64,000 nt of DNA from Lineus longissimus (lineage: Eukaryota > Nemertea > Pilidiophora > Heteronemertea > Lineidae), in the NCBI RefSeq assembly GCF_910592395.1, contig NC_088317.1, positions 15,378,001-15,442,000 on the forward strand, written 5' to 3'. Of this stretch, positions 55,970 through 64,000 are shown in pieces. Both the position numbers and the translations under genes were made by a program. The number at the start of each line of letters is the position of its first letter. Positions within the stretch are counted from its first letter, which is position 1. Under the pieces are notes generated by a model. That model saw only the letters and a program-made list of their open reading frames with translations. It ran no database searches and had not been told where the DNA came from.

Positions 55970-56930
55970 TATATTCATTCAGTGTTTTTCACATCTGGCA
56001 AGAAAAAAGAAAATGGTTGAGAAGTTTGCAAAGTGTATGAGAAGTTGGCTGCAGATAATAGCGACTTTCAGCACCGTCAAAACATATCACGAATGCGTAC
56101 AGAAAACAGGTATGGCACCTACCTACGAGTAGGTGATATGTAGATATAGGTCATAAAGTGAGCTTCAGCATCGACAGTTTATCCGTGTACAATTTGTGAA
56201 CAGCTGAAGAGATACGTGGCAATGAAAATTTCTCCCAAAAAAACATACCTCACAAACGAAAGCATCATCAACGTAATCTACAATATTTCTAAAACAGTGA
56301 TATAGAGATGAAAAGATGATAAAAGTCTCAATTTAGCAGCAAATGCGGGTTAAATTGTTCAATATCATACGTATTGCTTCCCGCATGGAATACAGTTCCT
56401 GCGTTTAACCGTATAATTATGGGGTTCCACTTGTCGTCGAAACTACACACCCTGATGACGTCGTACGCAAAATTGATAGGGATTCGTTATATGGGCAGGA
56501 GATTAGACGTTGCTGAAAGTCTCTAATGACACTTTGGCACCCCATCACACACTATGCCAAGAAAGATCTCTTCAGTCACTCCAGAAAGGATTATCTGAGT
56601 ACTTGATGTTGAAAGCAGCTTTGCTGTTTTAACTGTGACGTGACAATACTTAGAATCGAAAGTATAGTTGCCTCTGCAAACTGTATTGCAAAATGTTTGA
56701 TCAGTTGGCTGCAGACAATGCCATTGGCATCCAAACTAACGCTTTGCCAAGAAAAATCTCGTCAGTCGCTTCAAAAAGGAGTATATGAATACTGAATGTG
56801 AAAAGCAGCTTTGCTGTCTTCAACTGTGATGCTTAGAATTGAGAATTGAGTAGCTTTTGTGAACTGTAAGACAGTATTTGAAAAGATGCGACATCAAGGA
56901 CTGGAAATGGAATACAAATAATGGAAACTT
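55970..56930. repeat. Degenerate array, units about 190 bp
   Basis: TGCCAAGAAAGATCTCTTCA (56555) recurs as TGCCAAGAAAAATCTCGTCA (56745). Each continues through AAAGGA(T/G)TAT and AAAGCAGCTTTGCTGT to (A/G)TAGAATT/CTTAGAAT. GTTGGCTGCAGA(C/T)AAT occurs at 56044 and 56704. The first unit is very diverged. Confidence 0.7.
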
Positions 56931-57072
56931 GGTACCATTTGCAATGACACAGGATAGAGTTACACTGTTCTGTCAACTGCAATAATTTGTAAATATTGAT
57001 TTTCACCACATCATGCCAGAGCTGTGTACCAATATGAACTTAGAAGAAACTGTGACACTGTAGAGTGCTATT

Positions 57073-57262
57073 GTCAACATACAGCCTTTGTCTCCAAAAT
57101 TGATCAATACCCACAAACATCGGTGGCAACATACAACCTAAATCTCTAAAATTAATCAATGTTCCAGAGGTCACTTCCACAAACTGTGGTGTCAACATAC
57201 AGCTAAATCTCCAAAATTAATCAATGACCCTGAGGTCACTCCCGCAAACATTGGTGTCAACA
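57073..57262. repeat. Tandem repeat, about 60-bp unit, three copies
   Basis: (G/T)TCAACATACAGC, then TCTCCAAAATTAATCAATG and GAGGTCACTCCCGCAAACAT with ...TGGTG recurs three times with small indels. Confidence 0.85.
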
Positions 57263-58429
57263 TAATGATTGGGTTCAGTGAAGCTGACACTAATGTCCAA
57301 TACTGGTGGACGCTCCGAGACCTGGGGTCAACTCCCAGTGGTAATGGATATTGCTATCGATACAAGACAGTGTCTGTCTCATCCACTATTAATGACAGTA
57401 ATCTCAGCTGGGATAACCAATCAATCGCGACATCCATTGCTTCGATAAATCATGTGTCTGATCTATTTCCCGTGTTTCTGATATCAGTCACGATTCTTCA
57501 CTAGCCTTCTCGTGTGTGTCATATGATGGCAGAGTGTTATCCTTTGAATTTTAGGTATTGATACCCAAGTGGAAGTATCGGTTGTCTCATAAAGTGGTGC
57601 GAAATGATCACTCAGCCAAAACCGTGTCCGGTGAAATAAGCAGTATATGGTAAAACAAGCAATGCAGTGAGGTATCGATTTCTATTCCGAAACTCATCAA
57701 ACACTAGTGAAATGCAATTTTTATTGCATCGATATCTTGTGTTGTGTTTTTCGGATAGATCGGGCTGAAGGTACTTGGTTTACCTCTTATCACTAAACTG
57801 TAAAAAGTGTGAGCCACAAATAGAATTGTACACAGCCCTGGGCAGCTGTTGTCATAGTTGACCATGTTGACTGGCTTGAGTTGATACCGTAAAAAAGCAT
57901 TGAAAAGTTTTTGCAACACCACTCTTATTTGGTAAATGTCGTCTGGTCACATCCCTTAGTTCAAGCCAGTACCTTTGGCCAGACTGATATGAAAAACACT
58001 TCACCAACCCGCTTGGTCGCCAGGATGTTCATTCAATTGATACAAATTTCTGTTGACAGCTATCTGATGAGTGGTTCGTTGAGCTCGGAGATGTTGGTCA
58101 GATGAGTACCCCGTAATGGTCTTTAATATATTAGATTACAACTTTAGCATCTTCTTTGTCTGAGAGCCTGTCGCAACAGATGAGAAGAACTTGGTGAATG
58201 TGATGTCGGAAGACTTTTGTTGAGTTCAACTTGTCTTGTGATAAGAAAAGAAAATATTCAGTTTTGAAAATGCTTACCAAATTGGCCAAAAATATTTTCT
58301 TCATGCGATTTTTGGATAATTTATCGATTTTTTACGGTCTCATGAGAAAACCATAGTTCGAAAGATTACCTCGCCATGATATAATTCGAACAAGTATTGA
58401 TAATAATTTTACCCCTGGTTACCCTGAAT
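57263..58429. other. No feature seen
   Basis: Short ORFs without recognisable content. Confidence 0.35.
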
Positions 58430-59480
58430 GGTCCAACATTGTCTGACGAGAAAGGGAAATCCGCTTCCAGAAAGACATGGAAAAAGAGGGTTGAGGCATG
58501 ATAAGATGGGGTAACCAAGCACATTGATGTGAATGTAGTCAGAGAAGAGAACATCTGTTCTGAATCAGCAGAGTATAGGGCCATAATTCCACAGGAGAGC
58601 TAAGGTATGGCTGAATCAAGAAGCAAATTGCTGGCCTGTAGCCTAGAGGTGTCACTGTACACTTCCATGGATGATTCATGATGTGGATGCCAAGAAAGGG
58701 ATATCCACGTCCAAAATGACATTGAGGATAAGCGATGAGGTCTAATAATATGGATTAAACAAAACAATGGTGTTTTGAAATACAAAGAGGGAAAGGACAC
58801 TGCCGGCACTGCCGAGTACATGTTGGCCATCATTCCACATCCTGTTGCAAACCGGTTCAACAGTATGACTTCTCCTTTTCATGTTTCCGAGAGTGAATGA
58901 AATGAAATTTATGTTTATATACCACAAAATCCAAATATTTGCTCTGATGTGGTTCAAAAACATCGTCTGAGAAGATGGATTGTTGCCTTTTTGAACGTAA
59001 ACACCAAGCTCACTCCAATGCCTTGCTACTTGGACCAGGAAGCTCCTACATGTACCACTGAACGTCTCCAGGCGATACCTGGGGATCCACAGGAAACATC
59101 TGTCCCCGGACCTCAGGGATCCCGAGTCGTAGGACGAGAGGAGCTCAAATATGTAAGCAAGGGAGAGTCAGTTTATAACTTTGCAGAGCAGTAGCATTCT
59201 CTTGATGATTCCATAGCAAAGCCAGTTTGGGTAAAGTCAGGTAGCGAATGGGTGAAGTAACCAGTTGTCACGCTATAGATGATTTATAAAATTCTTGTTG
59301 CCAGAAAAGGAATGTCCACATCAAGAAAGGCATTCAGGAAGATGAATGTTGTGTGTTAATACAATGGTAACCAAACACAATACCGTGAAAGGAGATTGCT
59401 TGAGGTCTGAACAACTGGAGTCCGGCCATCATTCATGATTTATGAAGTTCCTGTAACCGGTGGAAGAATTTCCATATCAG
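58430..59480. repeat. Decayed array, units about 200-260 bp
   Basis: (G/C)(C/A)(G/A)AGAAAGGGAAATCCGCTTC (58450), AAGAAAGGGATATCCACGTC (58691) and CAGAAAAGGAATGTCCACATC (59301) open units that share AGAAAG(A/G)CAT, GATGAGG/GTTGAGG, ACCAA(A/G)CACA and GGCC(A/C)T(A/C)ATTC. Between 58950 and 59200 the unit is hard to follow. Confidence 0.6.
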
Positions 59481-59641
59481 TTTATACAAAGACGCATAAA
59501 TGAGAAATGAGTTATGATGAATGCGAGGGTGGAGAGTGGATATTATGAGGCTGTTCATAACGATGTGCTGGATGTGTTACCGAATGAAAGTAAGCCAATA
59601 AACGGTGATTTATGGCATTTCTGCTTGGAAAGAATCAGTAG

Positions 59642-59745
59642 ATGAAGTTGCCTTGGTTGGGATCCAAACCACAGATCTTTGAATTGCTGGTCCGCTGCCC
59701 TACCAATTGAGCTATCAGGGTTCCCTGACTTTCTGTACTGTAGGA
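59642..59745 (-). mobile_element. tRNA-derived SINE (family A)
   Basis: On the minus strand: CAGGGAACCCTGATAGCTCA, ATTGGTAGGGCAGCGG and GTGGTTTGGATCCCAACCAA, then GGCAAC. It matches the copy at 1691-1780 across the head and a short 5' leader. The box B region carries more changes here, and the T-run terminator is absent. Confidence 0.75.
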
Positions 59746-59989
59746 CACTATTTTCATCGAAAGCATTAAGCTATTCTTTAAGATACCAGCTATCACAAAA
59801 ATAAACTTTTCCATCAGTTGCTGAAAAATATTGTGCCTTCTAGGGTTTATGATAGTGAGATACAATTGTCATTACAGCTTTAGCATGAATTTGCCAAAGC
59901 TGTTCCAACTGCGGCAGCTTTCAGGAGTCCAAGAGTGAAAACCTGGTGTTAATATCAAAATGTGCCATTGGACCTATTTTGGGGGGCTT

Positions 59990-60420
59990 GGAGCAAAAGT
60001 GTACTTGAAGATAACAGCGTGAGTGGCTAGAAGCATGTCTAATCTTTGTAGCTTTTTCCTCCATGTCATGTTGCTGATATCGGAGAGATTGACTTTTAAT
60101 CTAGTAATTTTGGCCAAAAGATTACAAAAATGTGCATGAGTCTGAAGGGTGATGCTTCTCTCGATATGTCTGACATGTCTTGGTGTTCGTGATAATGCCA
60201 ATTGTCGTATGAAAGTTTCTTTAGAGAAGTGACCAAAAGATGTTAGGGTGTCCACCTTGTTGTACTTTTCGAGCTTTTGCATTAACTTTGCTGCCAAAGC
60301 AGTGCCTGGTGCGGCCACAACGAGATGTCAATGCTATAAAGTGCATCTTCTTGGAGATGCCTCGGAGCAAAAATGTGTTGAAGACAACAGTGCAAGTGGC
60401 TAGAAGCGCGTTCTTCATCG
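59990..60420. repeat. Diverged duplication, period 374 bp
   Basis: GGAGCAAAAGTGTACTTGAA then GATAACAGCGTGAGTGGCTA (59990 on) recurs as GGAGCAAAAATGTGTTGAAG then ACAACAGTGCAAGTGGCTAG (60364 on). The 114-codon minus ORF between them has no domain. Confidence 0.75.
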
Positions 60421-60432
60421 CCTACATGGTGC

Positions 60433-60460
60433 TTCAGTCAGTCAGTCAGTCAGTCAGTCT
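60433..60460. repeat. (CAGT)n microsatellite
   Basis: Six to seven tandem CAGT units. Confidence 0.95.
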
Positions 60461-60779
60461 GGGAGCACTGGTTGGAATGTGATGAATTAGCTTAACGAAA
60501 GTAGAGATGTCCAGGATGATCCCAGAGGGTCATTTATTCAGACTGGACTCTCTTGATGATATGCCAATAACTGTACGGTATGAAATGTGCTCCAGGGAAT
60601 GGACTAATTGACATATAAAAAATGCATCTGTTAGCAACACTGCATGACATGCTTGAGTGTAGTGGCCAAACATCTATAAACAATGCATGAGGTATAGGAT
60701 ATATTTGAAAATGCCATTGGCAGGTAGGCCTTCCAGTTACTTGGACTGGTACCTATGCGGTCAAGAGCACTGCTAATAA

Positions 60780-60850
60780 TAGTGTTCGTATATAGTGCTT
60801 TTCACTGCATTTTTCACTGTCTCAAAGCGCTCAACAATCGCAAACTGCTC
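60780..60850 (-). mobile_element. Possible SINE 3' end
   Basis: The minus strand reads GCGATTGTTGAGCGCTTTGA, then ...AAAAGCACTATATACGAACA. The GAGCGCTTTG plus GCACTATATA combination resembles SINE tails such as that at 62028-62075 (AAACGCTTTGGGAATG, AAATGTGCTATATACATG). No head is seen. Confidence 0.4.
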
Positions 60851-61500
60851 AAAAGCACATGTCACAGAGGCAAAATTTGTGATTGCTATCTCAATGGTGT
60901 AATATTTTGATGTAATAAGGGGCTAACATGAATGTAGAGATTACAACTGCCACATTGGCACTGAGTTACCAGAACTGTCACAGCTCAACCTCCCACCCCC
61001 ACTGACGACACTTTCATCTTTCCAAATCAATAAGTGTGCTCTTCTATTGCAAAATTAGTACCTGCTACATGTACATGTTATGTATGAATATTGGTGTACT
61101 CTTTTGGGGTGGAATATTGGTCGAATTTATGCAATTATGATGGCAAACTGGTCTTTACCAATCAAAGCATTGATCATAAACAAAATCTTCCCTCTTTCAT
61201 CTCTCTGAATCAATCAGTTCATGTTTGCAAGGGGAAAATTAGTGGCTGCCTAAATCACATGGTTGGCCTATTGCAATTCATTACCGGATTGCCAGAAACT
61301 ATAATCAAGAGATAAAAGGCTGCCTAGGATACTGTAGGGACTTATCCTGGCCATTAATAACTTTTCAATTAGTGAAGAGACACAGGGAGGCTGTGGAATG
61401 TGGCTTCTTGTTAACCTTTACACCCCAATTTCCCTGTATGGCCTATTCCAGTTAATGCATTAGAACAGTCCACTACAAAATGTGGGGGTGGAAAGGTCGT
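60851..61500. other. No feature seen
   Basis: Nothing supportable. Confidence 0.35.
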
Positions 61501-61539
61501 TCAAGGTGCACCAGATTAATCAATAGCCTGTAACGATAC

Positions 61540-62080
61540 TGTGGCGTCCTTCATCCGTCGTTGTCGTTGTTCGTTAGCGAGCATGTTTCGTCACCGCCAG
61601 GGCTAGATGGCTAAAACTTGGTGTGATGGCAGCTGACGTATTTTTCTTTTACGTGATATGACCTACTTTCTGGCCTCCAGGTGGCCATCTTGGAAATTGG
61701 TTTTTGCCTTTATGAAGCCAATTGTTGAACATAGAGTGACGGAATTTTCATGGTGGGTGTATCTCATAAAGTAAAATGACATATCACCTGGGTTTTTGAT
61801 TTGACCTTCTTTTCAAGGTCACAGAGGTCAAAGTTCACTAAATCACCGATAGGTGGCACGTTTGTTTCTAGTTGAGCTAGAAGGTTCTAAACTTGTGAGG
61901 ACATATATCTAGGAAAGTGACTATTGAGAATATGGACCTTAAAAATAGACCTCAGCTTGGTGCCTTGTTCCTTACTCTCCTTGTTCTCCCCATGTAGTCC
62001 TGATATTTTCAAGTATCTAGATGTCAAACGCTTTGGGAATGTTGTACATTATAAAATGTGCTATATACATGTAACAACAC
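61540..62080 (+). mobile_element. Long SINE-like or composite repeat
   Basis: It starts with TTCATCCGTCGTTGTCGTTG-type sequence and includes TTCGTCACCGCCAGGGCTAG, GGTCACAGAGGTCAAAGTTC and CACCGATAGGTGGCACG. It ends AAACGCTTTGGGAATGTTGT, then AAATGTGCTATATACATG, a SINE-like 3' end. No second full copy is present in the window; the start motif recurs weakly at 62392-62410. From general knowledge, repeats of this style are widespread in marine invertebrates; the family is unnamed here. Confidence 0.45.
61802..61837. promoter_or_regulatory. Nuclear-receptor half-site cluster inside a repeat
   Basis: TGACCT (61802), AGGTCA (61816-61821), AGGTCA (61825-61830) and AGTTCA (61832-61837) form an everted pair, a DR3 and a DR1 in 36 bases. 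Because the cluster sits within a repeat element, it would be carried to many loci if the family is dispersed. Confidence 0.45.
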
Positions 62081-62130
62081 ATTAATTTTTACTTTGACTG
62101 CCATTGTCATGAATGTTGTCCATTTCGTAT

Positions 62131-62251
62131 GCTAATATTTTCGTTGCTTCTCTTTTTCAGGTAAGTAAAAAAATTTGCCAAAATTTCTGGTGCAAAGGTC
62201 TGCGTTCCATGAAAGAAATTGGGTAAGTAACGAATTCCTTACCAGGTAAGT
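62131..62251 (+). promoter_or_regulatory. Candidate recursive splice site with possible RS-exon
   Basis: TTGCTTCTCTTTTTCAG abuts GTAAGTAAAA at 62160/62161, with GCTAAT 25 bases upstream as a possible branch point. Two further strong 5' splice-site strings follow: GG-GTAAGT at 62223 and CAG-GTAAGT at 62246. In recursive splicing a downstream 5' splice site defines a short RS-exon; here that would be 62161-62222 (62 nt) or 62161-62245 (85 nt). Three GTAAGT strings within 91 bases is striking. No RNA evidence is available. Confidence 0.55.
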
Positions 62252-62339
62252 GAAGCATAAACCTTGAAATTTTCTTTACTGGCCCTGAATCCTTGGAAGC
62301 ACGTTGAGGCAGTTTCTAAGAAACCAGCCAACCTTGTTT

Positions 62340-63600
62340 GTCTATGTTTTGCCTCACCGTGGTCTGTCACCGTGGTCCGTCGTCATGGTCTGTCGTCTTC
62401 ATCCATCGTCGTTGTCTGTCGTCAGTTAGCAACAGGTTGAGTGCGTGTAAGACTCTCATGATCGGCAGCTTAGTAAAAGCATGCGTTCTCATCTGTTTGT
62501 TACCAACCCAAATCAGGGAAGTTATGTGCTCTGTGACAAGCAGAAAGATAGAAGCCACGTTACCCTTCCTGCTACTTGACCAATTATTGGTTGGTGGCGC
62601 ATCTCCAGAAAGCTAATGTCATAGGGCAGGGTCTCTTTATTGGCTACAATTTTTCTTTCCTGACGAATGTAGCCAGAACTTGTTCTTAAGTATTGATGCT
62701 GAAGATAATTGTGAGATTTCAAGGTTGCTTTGGCTTAAAAAACTTTAATTTCCATCATAGCGAAAAGTTAACTATAACTAAAATTGCAGTAATAAGCAGC
62801 CAAGTAAAAAAGAAGGATTCACATCTGTTCTAAGCCCAACCTAATTGGGGTAGATACTGGTGTTCTATTTCAGGATTGATGAAATAAAAAAATAAAAGAT
62901 ACCATTCCTGTCTTCTCACTAACTGTATACTCAGTTAAGCGATCAAATAAAAGTTGGTGGTTCATCGCCAAAAAGTTTGCCATCTCAGTGTCTATAAATA
63001 TATTGGTGACAAATTTCTTTCGGTCGCGGGTCAGGTATAGAACTTGTTCATACCTACTTTTTAGCGCCCTGAGCTGAAATGTGTCATTTCTGAAAAGGGT
63101 TAGCTCCATTATATGTTAGCAACAGGTTGACTCATCTATGAGACTCCGTCATGGAAGACTCAGTAAAAACAAGTTCCCATCTGTGGCTTACGGAACGTAA
63201 TCAGTCAAGATACCAGTCTTCTATTACAAGCATGATGAAAACAGAAAAAAACAAGATACCAATCCCTTGCTACTCCGACTCAAGGTTTGGCAATGGTGGG
63301 TTGGTGGATGTAATCTCGCTTAAGGACGGTTTTCCCCTTAATTTTCAGAGCAACAGGTTGAGTTCCTTACAGTTGCCTCAGTGGCGGCTTAGTAAAAACA
63401 AGAGTTCCCATCTGTTGCTTACTGAAGCTCATCAGTAAAGATACGAGTGTTCTATTACAAGTCTGATGGAAGCAAAAAAAGTTATGATATCTACCCTGGC
63501 TACTTTTCCTCTTGCTTTCACAGAGACAGTGGATAAATCGATCAGTTTTGTGTTGGTGGTTGTAATAAAAAAATTTGTGATGAAAATTTCTTTCCTGATG
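62340..63600. repeat. Degenerate array, unit about 230 bp
   Basis: AGCAACAGGTTGA starts units at 62428, 63118 and 63349 (690 = 3 x 230, then 231). Shared text includes GACTC, GCTTAGTAAAA, TTCCCATCTGT, TTCTATTACAAG(C/T)(A/C)TGATG and GTTGGTGG(T/A)(T/G)G. A decayed unit around 62880-62970 fills part of the gap. The 157-codon minus ORF at 63367-63840 overlaps the array and is not a gene. Confidence 0.8.
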
Positions 63601-64000
63601 TAAAAAAATTGTGATGAAAATTCCTTTCCTCGTGTAGCTCAGGACAAGAAAGTCCCCAAGTGAATTACTTTTTAAGCACGAAGCATTTACAGAATCATTT
63701 TGGGGTGCAGCGGATATTTCCACCAGGCATTGGAAGCCGACATTATAGAAAAAAAATTTAATAGCGTAAGAAGATAGGAAAAAACTGGTTAATCGTAGAA
63801 CTTGCCACAGATCAACGACAGCATGATGTGCTTTCCTCATGATAGCTTCATGAGAAAATTACCCAAGTAAGGCAGTTAGGTATCATGTCTGCGATTAGAG
63901 GGCGTGACCAGTCTGATCAAGTGCTGGGTAAGTTTGAGACAACTCGGCTTTCAAGCTTCTCAACTAGAAACGACGCTGAATGTCACTGATGTAGCGATAA
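63601..64000. other. No feature seen
   Basis: Nothing supportable up to the window edge. Confidence 0.35.

Noticed and set aside
63367-63840. 157-codon minus ORF
   Set aside because: It overlaps a decayed 230-bp array and has no recognisable domain.

Overview
The window reads as non-coding DNA from a large animal genome, probably a marine invertebrate. It is AT-rich and shows no operons and no long ORF with a recognisable host domain. It is packed with tRNA-derived SINEs, small inverted-repeat (MITE-like) elements, fold-back sequences and degenerate tandem duplications. I cannot name the species. No host exon was found. Two sites on the + strand (junctions at 15064/15065 and 62160/62161) match the recursive-splice (ratchet-point) pattern: pyrimidine tract, AG, then GTAAGT. 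I therefore infer that the window may lie inside one very long intron of a + strand gene, but intergenic DNA is not excluded.

Layout. 0-7 kb: SINE copies, a fold-back element, and a 58-copy 21-bp minisatellite (3.5-4.8 kb) that produces long but meaningless ORFs on both strands. 8-15 kb: degenerate 250-330 bp duplications, a MITE family with GTGAC-rich subterminal repeats (9.5-9.9 and 14.3-14.6 kb), and the first ratchet-like site. 16.9-17.15 kb: a long hairpin with two mismatches in arms of about 102 nt. 19-25.7 kb: tandem duplications, a MITE, a 15-bp minisatellite, and a fragment of a LINE reverse transcriptase C-terminus. 26.3-36.3 kb: a 26-copy 74-bp satellite with higher-order structure, followed by decayed arrays of about 170-236 bp units. 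Several MITEs and a piggyBac-type transposase remnant sit inside these arrays. 37-47 kb: more SINEs, hairpins and MITEs. 47.4-47.8 kb: the most interesting element. It is 390 bp long, has 50-bp direct terminal repeats and a 14-bp target duplication, and carries a hammerhead-ribozyme-like motif on the minus strand (retrozyme-like). 48.4-50.9 kb: a SINE, a TTAA-flanked piggyBac-like MITE with a paralogous empty site in the same window, and a fold-back. 52.86 kb: clustered nuclear-receptor half-sites. 55.3 kb: a small CpG-rich patch. 56-64 kb: decayed arrays, SINE pieces, a second receptor half-site cluster inside a repeat, and the second ratchet-like site.

The parts do not form a pathway. What links them is history: local duplications of about 170-370 bp were made repeatedly, and MITEs then jumped into individual copies, so neighbouring copies preserve the unoccupied sites. 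All identifications come from reading the sequence; no alignments, folding or database searches were run.
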